Positions 1 to 7,636 of a stretch of 14,901 bases of DNA are shown here, one piece after another (position 1 is the stretch's first letter; every line of letters starts with the position of its first letter). The stretch covers positions 1 to 14,901 of the forward strand of contig JBCLBO010000086.1 in NCBI GenBank assembly GCA_038916785.1, written 5' to 3'. The position numbers were made by a program, and so were the translations under genes. The notes under the pieces are model-generated. The model did no database searches. It saw only the letters and a list, made by a program, of their open reading frames with translations, and was not told the DNA's origin. The stretch comes from VFKU01 sp038916785. Its GTDB lineage: Bacteria; Hydrogenedentota; Hydrogenedentia; Hydrogenedentales; GCA-2746185.

Positions 1-1
1 G

Positions 2-229
2 CGCTTGCGCCCGGTGCTGATGACCGTGCTCGTCGCCGCACTCGGATTCGTGCCGATGGCGCTCTCGCACGGCACCGGCGCCGAGGTCCAGCGGCCGCTC
101 GCCACCGTCGTCATTGGCGGAATCCTGACGTCGACCCTGCTTACGCTCGTCGTCCTACCCGTCTTGTACCAACTCGCGCACGCGGCGCGGGGCAAGGCCG
201 CAGTGGCCGCGAGCGCGTCCACGGAGTAG
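2..229 (+). CDS. Heavy-metal RND efflux transporter (CzcA/CusA type), C-terminal end only
   Basis: This is the last 75 or so residues of an inner-membrane RND pump; the gene begins before the window. The visible part reads through a hydrophobic helix (LMTVLVAALGFVPMAL), a short polar loop (HGTGAEVQRPLATVVIGG) and a final helix (TSTLLTLVVLPVLYQL), followed by a short basic/alanine tail. This matches the typical end of the proton-driven CzcA/CusA (HME-RND) family, whose members run to roughly 1000-1050 residues and export Co, Zn, Cd, Cu or Ag through a tripartite complex with a periplasmic adaptor and an outer-membrane channel. The metal cannot be told from this piece because the substrate-binding helices are outside the window. 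The stop is TAG at 227-229. Family assignment is firm; subtype is inference. Confidence 0.88.
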   Translation, partial: RLRPVLMTVLVAALGFVPMALSHGTGAEVQRPLATVVIGGILTSTLLTLVVLPVLYQLAHAARGKAAVAASASTE

Positions 230-299
230 TATCGATGGAATTTGGCGTGGACGAAGTATCGGCAGAGAACGCTGGCACAGGATCGGTCCAATCGCGGCG

Positions 300-590
300 T
301 TGATTCGCCTGCGCGACGGGCGCTTGTGTCTGACCTATGGGTTCCGCGCGCCGCCGTTCAGCATTCACGCGCGGCTGAGCAGCGACGAGGGACAAACCTG
401 GGGGCCGATTTACGTGTTGCGCGATGACGGCGCGGCGCGGGACATCGGGTATCCGCGGATGGTGCAGCGGCCCGACGGGAAAGTGGCCGTGCTCTATTAT
501 TTTACCGACGCACAGACCGGGCCGGAGAGATATATCGGGGCGACTATCTGGGAGGTGCCTGGGAAGCGCATTAAAAGAGCAGGAATCTAG
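300..590 (+). pseudogene. Sialidase-like (BNR/Asp-box) gene, 3' remnant
   Basis: The 96-residue reading frame carries one clear Asp box, SSDEGQTWGP (pattern S-x-D-x-G-x-T-W), and a following strand pattern (DIGYPRMVQRPDGKVAVLYYF, then ERYIGATIW) typical of the last blades of bacterial exo-alpha-sialidase-like proteins. Complete members have several Asp boxes and about 350-450 residues, so most of the N-terminal propeller is missing. The frame stays open upstream to at least 231 with plausible related residues (WHRIGPIAALIRL), but there is no ATG start or ribosome-binding site. The TTG at 300 sits inside a conserved strand. The copy also ends in a short non-family tail (EVPGKRIKRAGI). I read it as a decaying fragment left by a deletion or recombination next to the efflux gene. 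The original substrate (sialic acid or another glycoside) is unknown. Confidence 0.7.
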
Positions 591-675
591 CACAGCGAGA
601 CGACGCGAGGATCCGCCAGCGAGAGCGTAAAGAAGCACGCGCTGGGATCACGAAGCCCCATCGCGGAGGTTGCCG

Positions 676-909
676 CTACACTTCCTCGACCACCAAACGG
701 TGGCGCGATCTGGGCGTCCGTTTACCCAGTTTCAGCAAGCTCTCGAGATGGAGGTCGAGCGCTTCGCATGCGTTGTCGAAGGCCTCGCTCAACGTCCCGC
801 CGCTCGTGACGATCGCCGGGATGTCGGGGAAATCCACGACAAATGCAGGGTCCTTCGCCTCGTATGAAATAGTGAACACATAGCCGCGATACTCATGCGT
901 CGTGTTCAT
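676..909 (-). CDS. hicB: HicB-family antitoxin
   Basis: This 77-residue protein has the HicB fold signature: an N-terminal strand pair (YRGYVFTISYEAKDPAFVVDF), the PDIP turn, a glycine turn (TSGGTLSEA) and the helix EAFDNACEALDLHLESLL. HicB antitoxins bind and block the HicA RNase and usually repress their own operon. This one is short. After the degenerate RNase-H-like domain only a basic tail (KLGKRTPRSRHRLVVEEV) remains, so no helix-turn-helix or ribbon-helix-helix DNA-binding domain is visible and self-repression is uncertain. Its ATG (907-909) lies inside the end of the upstream toxin gene, giving a 17-base overlap that implies translational coupling. Identification as HicB is confident; activity is inferred. 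Confidence 0.87.
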   Translation of the reverse strand: MNTTHEYRGYVFTISYEAKDPAFVVDFPDIPAIVTSGGTLSEAFDNACEALDLHLESLLKLGKRTPRSRHRLVVEEV

Positions 910-1141
910 CGTTCAGTATCCTCAGTACTCGCTCGACATCCGAATCATAACACGTCTTGCGTCCGCCATGTGGTTTCACGACAGTGATGACGCGGCCGTC
1001 CGCTCGATGATACGTACAATGGCTGCCTCGCTGATTGAACAGCACGAACCCGCCGCGTCTCAATACAGCCTCCACTTCGCCGAACCGTATACTGCCCGGC
1101 GAATGTTGCATCTTTTCGATGAGTTTTTGCCGACGCGTCAT
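893..1141 (-). CDS. hicA: HicA/YcfA-family mRNA interferase toxin
   Basis: This 82-residue protein fits the HicA toxin family, small dsRBD-fold ribonucleases that cleave mRNA and tmRNA and stop growth. The diagnostic stretch is GGFVLFNQRGSHCTYHRADG, in which His41 of the GSH motif is the family's catalytic histidine. A second conserved block (ITVVKPHGGRKTCY) and a C-terminal helix (VERVLRILN) follow. An extra N-terminal segment of about 18 residues (MTRRQKLIEKMQHSPGSI) precedes the core; this occurs in the longer YcfA-like members. The gene is first in a two-gene minus-strand operon, with the antitoxin overlapping its 3' end, the usual hicA-hicB order. It starts 51 bases after the stop of the PQQ dehydrogenase gene, so it could be read from that transcript or from its own promoter. 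No strong promoter is visible. Confidence 0.87.
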   Translation of the reverse strand: MTRRQKLIEKMQHSPGSIRFGEVEAVLRRGGFVLFNQRGSHCTYHRADGRVITVVKPHGGRKTCYDSDVERVLRILNDEHDA

Positions 1142-1192
1142 CGTTCCAGATTTCGTCCGGAGTAAAACTGGTCAGTGGTCTCAGATATTCAG

Positions 1193-3160
1193 TCACGCCT
1201 CCTCAGGCAAAGCAAACGCCAGCAACTCCGCGGGCTCCGTGCCGCCGCCGCCGGTGACGAGGATGTACTGCTTGCCGTTGCGCGAGCAGGTCATGGGCGA
1301 GCCGTGCAGATGGCGGTCCACCTTGACGCTGGCGATGAGCTTGCCGGTTTTCTTGTCGTAGGCTTGCAAGAACGAGCCGTTCGCGGTGCGCGGCGATTTC
1401 GTTTCGTCGACGTCGGCGTTGACCGTGATGAGCAGCGTCTTGGTGATCAGGATGCCGCCTTCAGCGATCACGCCGTCGGGGAACAAAGTGCCGAGCGGAC
1501 CGAGATTGAGGCCCTTGAGCGCGGGGTGATTGCGCGGCCCGTCGCCGAAGGGAATCTGCCAGGCGATGTCGCCCTTGTTCATGTTATAGGCCGTTATGCG
1601 GCGATAGGGCGGCTTGAAGAGCGGCAGGCCCTGCGGCCCGGCCGGTCCCTCCATGTTTCCGAGCGAGATCATGTATTTCAGGTTGGAGCGGTTCTGGTCG
1701 GGCTGGATGAGGCTCATGTTCGAGGGATAGGTCTGCGACTGGACGTAGAGCCAGCCCGTCTCGGGATCCACCGATGCCCCGGGGAAATTCGCGCCGCCGC
1801 CCGCGCTGGGGAGCTGGAGGAAGCCTTTCTTTCCGTTCTCGCCGGCCACAATGTTCGGCGAGAAGAGCGGGCCCAGGACGTACTCGCTGGCGATCTTCTT
1901 CGCTTCCTCGCGGAGTTCGGGGGTGAAGTCGATCAGGTCGTCCTCGGAGGTGCCTTGGCGCTCGAACGCGGGCGGCTTGGTGGGGAAGGGTTGCGTCTTC
2001 GAAAGCTGCTCGCCGGGGACGGTGGTGTTCGTGTTCACCGGGCGCTCTTCGATCGGCCACACGGGCTTGCCGGTGACGCGATCGAAGACGTAGACGAAGC
2101 CTTGCTTGGACACTTGCGCGACGGCCTTGATCTTCTTGCCGCCGACGGTGATGTCGATCAAGTTGGGCGCGCAGGGGAAGTCGTAGTCCCAGATGCCGTG
2201 GTGGACGGCCTGAAAATGCCACACGCGCTCGCCGGTTTTCGCGTTGAGGCAGACGAGCGACTCGCCGAAGAGGCCGTCGCCGTGGCGGTGGCCGCCGTAG
2301 TAGTCGCTGGTCGGCGTACCGATGGGCAGATACACGTAGCCCAACTCGTCGTCCGAGGTCATCAGCGACCACACGTTCGTGTTGCCGGTGTATTCGGCGG
2401 AGCCGTCTTCCCAGGTGTCGTAGCCGAATTCACCCTTCTGCGGGATCGTGTTAAAGCGCCACTTGAGCGCCCCGGTGCGCGCGTCATAGCCGCGGACGTG
2501 GCCGGGCGGGTTCTCCTTCATGGTCGGGAAGTCCATGATGATCGAGCCGACGATGACCGTGTCGCCGACGACGATGGGCGGCTTGTTGTCGCCGATGTTG
2601 CGGGCATTCACTTCTCGGCCGAGGTCTTTAAGCAGATCGACCCACTGGCCGTCGTTGAAATGCGGATCAGGCTGGCCGGTCTTCGCGTCCACCGAGACGA
2701 GCTGCCGGCCGCCCGTCGAGATGAAGATGCGCTCTTCCTTGCCGTCGGTCCAATACTCCACGCCGCGGTGGTGCGCCATGCCGTGCGTGACCGCGCCGCG
2801 TTTGTAGCTTTCGGGATCGTGGACCCAGAGCGTCTCGCCGCTGGCGACATCGATCGCCGCGATCTGCGAGAGGCCGGTGGAGAGGTACGCCGTGCCCTTG
2901 ATGACGATCGGCGTGCCCCGCAGGTAGTAGGGCCTCATCGGCGTTTTACCTTCGAGGGCCTTGTCGGCGGTCTCCCAACGCCAGGCGACTTGCAGCTTGC
3001 CGAAGTTCGACGCGTCGATCTGATCGAGCGGCGAGTACTTCGTCGAGCCGTGGTCACCGGCGAAATGCGGCCAGTCGCCGTCCGGCGCGCCCTTTTGCGC
3101 AAAGGCCGGCGCGGCGGAAAGCGTCAGGAGAATAGCGGCAACACGAATGACATTGCGCAT
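1193..3160 (-). CDS. PQQ-dependent dehydrogenase-like quinoprotein, periplasmic
   Basis: This 655-residue protein belongs to the quinoprotein alcohol/glucose dehydrogenase superfamily, eight-bladed propellers that oxidise alcohols or sugars in the periplasm with pyrroloquinoline quinone. A Sec signal peptide is evident: basic start (MRNVIR), hydrophobic core (VAAILLTLSAAPA) and an AFA|QK cleavage site near residue 21. The mature start DWPHFAGDHGSTKYSPLDQI is the family's first-blade motif. Later blades include AVHHGIWDYDFPCAPNLIDI and QGFVYVFDRVTGKPVWP. It lacks the N-terminal membrane domain of E. coli-type glucose dehydrogenase and has no CxxCH haem motif, so electrons would need a separate acceptor. 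I see no adjacent Cys-Cys pair of the methanol/ethanol dehydrogenase kind, so a glucose-dehydrogenase-like enzyme is more likely; the substrate is not determinable. ATG at 3158-3160 is preceded by a weak AGGG. No PQQ biosynthesis gene is nearby. Confidence 0.87.
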   Translation of the reverse strand: MRNVIRVAAILLTLSAAPAFAQKGAPDGDWPHFAGDHGSTKYSPLDQIDASNFGKLQVAWRWETADKALEGKTPMRPYYLRGTPIVIKGTAYLSTGLSQIAAIDVASGETLWVHDPESYKRGAVTHGMAHHRGVEYWTDGKEERIFISTGGRQLVSVDAKTGQPDPHFNDGQWVDLLKDLGREVNARNIGDNKPPIVVGDTVIVGSIIMDFPTMKENPPGHVRGYDARTGALKWRFNTIPQKGEFGYDTWEDGSAEYTGNTNVWSLMTSDDELGYVYLPIGTPTSDYYGGHRHGDGLFGESLVCLNAKTGERVWHFQAVHHGIWDYDFPCAPNLIDITVGGKKIKAVAQVSKQGFVYVFDRVTGKPVWPIEERPVNTNTTVPGEQLSKTQPFPTKPPAFERQGTSEDDLIDFTPELREEAKKIASEYVLGPLFSPNIVAGENGKKGFLQLPSAGGGANFPGASVDPETGWLYVQSQTYPSNMSLIQPDQNRSNLKYMISLGNMEGPAGPQGLPLFKPPYRRITAYNMNKGDIAWQIPFGDGPRNHPALKGLNLGPLGTLFPDGVIAEGGILITKTLLITVNADVDETKSPRTANGSFLQAYDKKTGKLIASVKVDRHLHGSPMTCSRNGKQYILVTGGGGTEPAELLAFALPEEA

Positions 3161-3227
3161 GGGAGGCCCTCGAGTTGGATTCGGTCGCGTAACGTATCAC
3201 CGGCGCAAGAACGGGTCAACACAGCCT

Positions 3228-3297
3228 GGGAGGGACGCGCTCCCGCGCGTCCGCGTGCGTCGCAGAAACTTCGGACGCGCAGGAGCGCGTCCCTCCC
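3228..3297. repeat. 70-bp palindromic intergenic repeat, copy 1
   Basis: The element begins GGGAGGGACGCGCTCCC and ends GGAGCGCGTCCCTCCC, so the two 26-base arms are inverted repeats around an 18-base loop containing TGCGTCGCAGAAAC. It matches the copy at 7491-7560 at 68 of 70 positions. In this copy one arm has an A where the perfect copy has G (pairing to C lost), and the first loop base is C instead of A, so both differences weaken the hairpin. It resembles REP/BIME-type repeats that act as hairpins in RNA or as targets of a mobilising enzyme. No transposase is in the window. Confidence 0.9.
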
Positions 3298-3315
3298 TTT
3301 GGTCCCTCCCTTTGG
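3290..3315. repeat. 13-bp tandem duplication
   Basis: The unit TCCCTCCCTTTGG occurs twice in a row (3290-3302 and 3303-3315). It starts within the right end of the 70-bp palindrome, so the end of that element plus its flank has been duplicated, probably by slippage. Confidence 0.9.
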
Positions 3316-3331
3316 TGAATCCGAATACTTT

Positions 3332-3356
3332 GTGGCGGGGCAAGAACCGCCCTACC
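3332..3356 (-). repeat. Short GC-rich repeat (GGTAGGGCGG type), copy 1, overlapping the kinase stop codon
   Basis: Read on the minus strand it begins GGTAGGGCGGTTCTTGCCCC and ends GCC. The first 23 bases match the element at 12688-12712 at 21 positions. The TAG at its third to fifth base is the stop codon of the cyclase/kinase gene. Its arms can pair GGCGG with CCGCC. No T-run follows, so it is not a standard intrinsic terminator. Confidence 0.75.
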
Positions 3357-6300
3357 TTGTGCGCTCGCGCCAGGCGAGGACCCGATCGCGCAGGGGGGTG
3401 TTCTCGCCGCCGGCGGCCGCCAGCTCGCCGGGGGGAATGGAATCGTACACGAGGATGTGGCCTTCCTGGGTCGTCAGCACGATGCGCGTGCCTTTCGGGC
3501 TCCACGCGCCGAAACGGATGGTCTCGCCGCCGGTCTGGATGCTCAGCATTTCGTTGCCCTGGAGGTCCCAGATGCGCGCAGTGCCGTCGTAGCTCAGCGT
3601 CAGCACGCGGTCGCCGGCCGGATTGAATAAGGCGCCAAACACGAGGCTGGAGTGGCCGGTGAATCGCTCCTGGAGCACGCCGGTGTGAAGGTCCCACAGG
3701 GCGGCGGTGCCGTCCGGTGAGCTTGTCACGAAGCGATCGCCGGCGGGGTTGATTTGGACGGTAAGGGCAGCGGCCTCGTGCGCCTTGAAGTCCCGGATTT
3801 TTTCGCCCGACGCGGTGTCCCACATGATGATGCGCCCATCGACGAGCGTGGTGATTAGTTTCGCGGAATCGGGACTGAAGGTTGTGTGAACGACCCGACT
3901 ACCGCACTCGAGGACGCTCCTCAATTCGCCTGAATCCGCATTCCATAGGCGGACAGAGGTCTCCTGATACCCGTGGGTCAAGACTTGCCTGCCGTCGGGA
4001 CTGAAGCCGCCGCGATAGACGAAGTTCTTGTGTCCTTTGAGGACGTGACGCTCGGCGAAGGTGCCGGTGTCCCAGACGATGGCTTCTCCGGCGTTTTTCG
4101 ACGCAGTGACCAATTGCCGGCTGTCCGGACTGAAACGGGCCTCGTCGAACCTCAAGCTGCTAATGCGGACGATGGGCCCCCGCAATCCGCCGGCGACATT
4201 CAGACCGGCGCCCACAGGGGGCACGTTCAGGACCCGATCGCCGGTCTCCAGGTCCCACGCGCCGTTGGTGTTGTCGTAGGAGACGGTGAACACACGCTTG
4301 TTGTCGGGACTCAGGTTGAGTACCGACAGGCCACCGGGCGCGCGTATTTCCTTCAGCACGGTGGCCGTGTCCAAGTCCCACAGGCGCATGATCCCGTCGA
4401 ATGAGGCTGCGACCAACAGATTCTCCGCTCCGGCGAATCGCGCGCTGTGGACCGTGTCCGCGTGCGCCATCGTTGGCCGCGCGGTGGAGGCGGTTTTCTT
4501 CCGCGGCGCGAAAACCAGGATTGAGCCATCGCTTTCCGGAACGGCGATGAGGCGCCCATCGGGAGACATGGCAAACGAGACCTGCCAACTGCTGATGCCG
4601 GTGATGGCCGGGACGGCGCCGGATTCGACGGGCGCGGCGCTCCCGACATTTAGCAGGACGATGCCATTTGACAGCGTGCGAACACCCATCAGGGTCCCGT
4701 CCATGCTGGACTGGATTGGATTCGTATTCGGGGCGGACTGCTGGAGCCACTGGGCGCGCTGGATCCCCGAAGGAAACTCCACCAAATTGAAAACTCCCTC
4801 AGTGGGATTATGGTAGACGATCCGGTCGGCCCGCGGGGCGATCGATATGGGATAAAAGCCCTCGGGCTGCTGAATATCAATCGTCTGTATTGTCTGCCCG
4901 GTTGCCCCGTCGCAGACGGCGATTGTCGTGCGGCCCTCGGGCACGATGAAGTGGTTGGTGCCCGGCAGGAACCGGATTATTTGGCGCATGACGCCTTCGT
5001 TCCGGGTGTAGAAATCCGGCGGCGGCCGGGACCACAACTGCCGGCCGCTGCGCCAGTCCCAGCCGATCAGCCTGAAATCAATGCTTGAGGCAACTACGGT
5101 AGCGGAGTCTGGTGAGAATATACCGTCGGTCGCGTAATCATGGCCGGAGAGTTTGGCCAGGCTCCGGCCGGTGACCGCGTCAAGGATCAACACGTCATTC
5201 AGGTTCAGCACGGCCAACATTGTGCCTGTGGGGTCGTAGTGGGGACCCGAGCCAATACCTGCAGTGATGCCCTCAAACTTCACGTCGAGCCGCGTGTAGG
5301 TGGCCATGTCCCAAATGGATAATTCCCCTATGCCACTTTGGGCGACCATCCGCGAGCCGTCCGGACTGAATTCGACGCTATTAGTGCGGGATTGAAAGCC
5401 GGGGATCGTCGCGACCAGTTGCGCCTCAGCGCCGAGCCAGTATTCCTCGGCGGTCTGTTTCTTCCCATCCTTCGCAGGGGACGCATCGACGGAACCCTCC
5501 GGCGGGAAGGCCTTGTTGACGAGATATCCCCATTCCCACGAACGCAGCCCCGGCGTAGTCAGCTCGAGGCGGCTCCGAGCCATTCCGAGGTTCACGTTCG
5601 AGATGGAGAGGTCCGCCAGCCGGATGTCGGAGACGTACTTTCCATGTTCCGCGTCCGCCCGCAGGCGCTCGGCCTCGGCGCGCAGGCGCTCGGCCTGGAC
5701 GCGTGCTTGATCAGCCTCGCGGCGGGCGCCTTCGGCTTCGATGCGCGCCTGTTGTTCTTGTTGCGCCAAGCGCGTCTGCGTGGCTGCGCGTTGGTTCTCT
5801 CGGAGCGCGAACAAAGCGACGACGAGCGTCAGCGAGGCGCCAATTGCGGAGGCCACTACGAATTGGCCGCGCCGGCGCTTCGCCTGCTGCACGGCGAGCC
5901 GATTCTTCTCTTCGGTCTCGCGGGCGGCGCGGCGCGCGTCGAGCGAGCGCAGGCGCGTGGCGAGTTCGGCCGCGCCGGCCAGCCGCCTCTCCGGGTCGCC
6001 TTCCACACACGCGGCGATGTCCTCCGTGAGCAAGGGGTCCTTGATGTCGCGTTCCCAGCCGGGCGCGAGCGCGTGCCGGAAATCGCCCATCGCCATTTGG
6101 TAGAGCAGCACGCCCAGCGCGTACACATCCGAGAGCGTCGTGGCGGCCTTGCCTTCGATGACCTCGGGCGCCATGTAGAGGCGCGTCCCGGCGCCGGAGG
6201 AGGGTGAACTTGAGGAGACCAAGGTCTCGGTGAGGCCCGCCGCGGTGATCCCCTTGCCGAGCAGCGCTTGCCGGCCGGTCAACATGCCAATGCCGAAATC

Positions 6301-7416
6301 GGTCAGGCTCGCGCGCGGCGTGGACTTGTCCGGCGGCTCGGTGATCAGGATGTTCGCGGCCTTGATGTCCTTGTGGAGCACGCCCACGCTGTGCGCGGCG
6401 CCCAGCGCCACGGCGACCTGGGCGACCAGCTCGAGCCGCGTGGTCAGGGGAATGTGCGTGAGCCCGCCATTTCTTTCCGCCCAATCGCGAAGATCGCCGC
6501 CCTGCGTGTACTCGGACTCGATGAAAAACGGCGGGCGCTCGAACTCCCAGTCTACAATCTGCGCGATGTCCTCGCGCTGGCCCAGCGTTTCCTTGAGGAG
6601 CCGGAACAGGACCACCTCGCGCTTGAGGCTGCGGACCCGCTCGGGCTCGAAGCAGAACTTGAAGACGCGTTTGGCTTTGGTCTTGGTGTGGACGGCCAGC
6701 CACACTTCGCCGAAACCGCCCTCGCCGAGTTGTTGCTCAAGCACCCAGTGGTCGCGCCGCTGGACGTGCAGCCCGACAGCAGGTCGCCAGCCGAGCGTGT
6801 CCTCTTCGCCCGGCGTCACCGCACGGTGGGCCTTCTCGCTCCCCGCAGGCGGGGACAAGGGCGAGAGGCCCTCGATCCCGGCCTCGCAGATGTTGACGCT
6901 GCCGTCAATTCCTTTCAGCTCGTAGGCGCCGTGCGCGCGCCACTCGATCGAGGCCCCCAACTCCTCCCCGCGCAACCGCTGCCGCACGCTGTCGAACACC
7001 GCCGACGACATCAAGACCTGGCCGGGCCGCGCGAGCGACTGGATTCTCGAGGCGAGATCCACCGCGAGCCCCTCGACGCGCGCCGTGCCGGCGGGCCCGG
7101 CCTTCTCCGTCACTTCGCCGACGTGGATGCCGACGCGCACGCCCGGCAGCGAGGCGTCCGCCGCGTGGGCCTGTTGCAGCCGCAGGGCGAACAGGACCGC
7201 GGCGCTCGAAACATCAAAGGTCAGGAAGCAGCCGTCCCCCGCCCAATCCACGATGCGGCCGCCGGCCTCCGCCGCCAGCCGCTCGACATGCCCGCGGTGG
7301 CGCGAGATAAGGTCTCCCGCCGCCCGGTCCCCCTTCTCGGTTTTCAGCGCGGTCGAATCGGCCAGATCGGTAAAGACCAGCGAAAGATTTCGCGCTTTTT
7401 CGGCGGGAGCGGTCAT
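3352..7416 (-). CDS. Class III cyclase-like / Ser-Thr protein kinase / WD40 membrane fusion protein
   Basis: This 1354-residue signalling protein has several parts. Residues 11-180 are a class III nucleotidyl cyclase homology domain (FTDLADST, DWAGDG). Residues 224-495 are a Hanks-type kinase with glycine loop GEGGFGEV (231-238), Lys253 in VFKF, catalytic loop HKDIKAAN (348-355), DFG (373-375) and APE (416-418). One transmembrane helix lies at about 517-538 and an alanine/glutamate/arginine-rich coiled coil at 540-592. About 14 WD40-like repeats run from about 663 to the end (for example FSPDGRQVLT, AALWDLHTG, ARIWDLQG), enough for two seven-bladed propellers. The kinase keeps its key residues and is probably active, with HKD replacing the usual HRD. 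The cyclase is doubtful (see findings). One membrane pass suggests cytoplasmic cyclase and kinase and a periplasmic propeller sensor. I chose ATG at 7414-7416 because the frame upstream only translates the 70-bp palindrome and non-conserved sequence. No clear ribosome-binding site was seen. Confidence 0.85.
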   Translation of the reverse strand: MTAPAEKARNLSLVFTDLADSTALKTEKGDRAAGDLISRHRGHVERLAAEAGGRIVDWAGDGCFLTFDVSSAAVLFALRLQQAHAADASLPGVRVGIHVGEVTEKAGPAGTARVEGLAVDLASRIQSLARPGQVLMSSAVFDSVRQRLRGEELGASIEWRAHGAYELKGIDGSVNICEAGIEGLSPLSPPAGSEKAHRAVTPGEEDTLGWRPAVGLHVQRRDHWVLEQQLGEGGFGEVWLAVHTKTKAKRVFKFCFEPERVRSLKREVVLFRLLKETLGQREDIAQIVDWEFERPPFFIESEYTQGGDLRDWAERNGGLTHIPLTTRLELVAQVAVALGAAHSVGVLHKDIKAANILITEPPDKSTPRASLTDFGIGMLTGRQALLGKGITAAGLTETLVSSSSPSSGAGTRLYMAPEVIEGKAATTLSDVYALGVLLYQMAMGDFRHALAPGWERDIKDPLLTEDIAACVEGDPERRLAGAAELATRLRSLDARRAARETEEKNRLAVQQAKRRRGQFVVASAIGASLTLVVALFALRENQRAATQTRLAQQEQQARIEAEGARREADQARVQAERLRAEAERLRADAEHGKYVSDIRLADLSISNVNLGMARSRLELTTPGLRSWEWGYLVNKAFPPEGSVDASPAKDGKKQTAEEYWLGAEAQLVATIPGFQSRTNSVEFSPDGSRMVAQSGIGELSIWDMATYTRLDVKFEGITAGIGSGPHYDPTGTMLAVLNLNDVLILDAVTGRSLAKLSGHDYATDGIFSPDSATVVASSIDFRLIGWDWRSGRQLWSRPPPDFYTRNEGVMRQIIRFLPGTNHFIVPEGRTTIAVCDGATGQTIQTIDIQQPEGFYPISIAPRADRIVYHNPTEGVFNLVEFPSGIQRAQWLQQSAPNTNPIQSSMDGTLMGVRTLSNGIVLLNVGSAAPVESGAVPAITGISSWQVSFAMSPDGRLIAVPESDGSILVFAPRKKTASTARPTMAHADTVHSARFAGAENLLVAASFDGIMRLWDLDTATVLKEIRAPGGLSVLNLSPDNKRVFTVSYDNTNGAWDLETGDRVLNVPPVGAGLNVAGGLRGPIVRISSLRFDEARFSPDSRQLVTASKNAGEAIVWDTGTFAERHVLKGHKNFVYRGGFSPDGRQVLTHGYQETSVRLWNADSGELRSVLECGSRVVHTTFSPDSAKLITTLVDGRIIMWDTASGEKIRDFKAHEAAALTVQINPAGDRFVTSSPDGTAALWDLHTGVLQERFTGHSSLVFGALFNPAGDRVLTLSYDGTARIWDLQGNEMLSIQTGGETIRFGAWSPKGTRIVLTTQEGHILVYDSIPPGELAAAGGENTPLRDRVLAWRERTR
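5661..5702. repeat. 21-bp coding tandem repeat in the coiled coil
   Basis: Two consecutive 21-base units (5661-5681 and 5682-5702) agree at 19 positions. Each encodes one heptad of the kinase protein's coiled coil (QAERLRA then EAERLRA), so the coiled coil appears to have grown by in-frame heptad duplication. Confidence 0.85.
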
Positions 7417-7490
7417 GGCGTCGGGGATGGAGTGTAGCACCCCCACTACGACACTTCTATCAGCGGGCGCGATGTTGACGATGCTCGCAC

Positions 7491-7560
7491 GGGAGGGACG
7501 CGCTCCCGCGCGTCCGAGTGCGTCGCAGAAACTTCGGACGCGCGGGAGCGCGTCCCTCCC
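7491..7560. repeat. 70-bp palindromic intergenic repeat, copy 2 (perfect stem)
   Basis: This copy starts GGGAGGGACGCGCTCCC and ends GGGAGCGCGTCCCTCCC. The 26-base arms are exact reverse complements, and the next A and T also pair, giving a 27-bp stem. It is 68/70 identical to 3228-3297, has the same orientation of the asymmetric loop (GCGTCGCAGAAACTT), and lies between divergent genes. Confidence 0.92.
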
Positions 7561-7631
7561 AGCGCTTCTGTACATGCCGGGGGTCTGGAAAGTAGAATGT
7601 CGGGCCGATTTTCGGCTGCGGAATGGGACTC

Positions 7632-7636
7632 GGGAG
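7632..7636 (+). promoter_or_regulatory. Ribosome-binding site fixing the start of the flavin oxidoreductase
   Basis: GGGAG lies six bases before ATG 7643-7645. It supports this start over the long open frame that continues upstream through the palindrome and the kinase gene. Confidence 0.65.

Larger units (their letters stand above)
3161..3351. other. Repeat-filled intergenic region between two minus-strand genes
   Basis: These 191 bases contain no credible gene. They hold a 70-bp palindrome (3228-3297), a 13-bp tandem duplication (3290-3315) and most of a short GC-rich repeat (3332-3356) that runs into the end of the kinase gene. The promoter of the PQQ dehydrogenase gene should lie here if that gene is transcribed separately, but no clear -35/-10 pair was recognised. 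Confidence 0.7.

Noticed and set aside
1175..3592. 805-residue plus-strand open frame opposite the PQQ dehydrogenase
   Set aside because: It is antisense to a gene with a signal peptide and clear family motifs. Its translation is rich in Arg, Val, Ala and Asp without any recognisable domain, as expected for GC-rich shadow frames.
5656..5710. Minisatellite or CRISPR-like repeat
   Set aside because: It has only two 21-bp units, in frame and encoding coiled-coil heptads, with no spacers.
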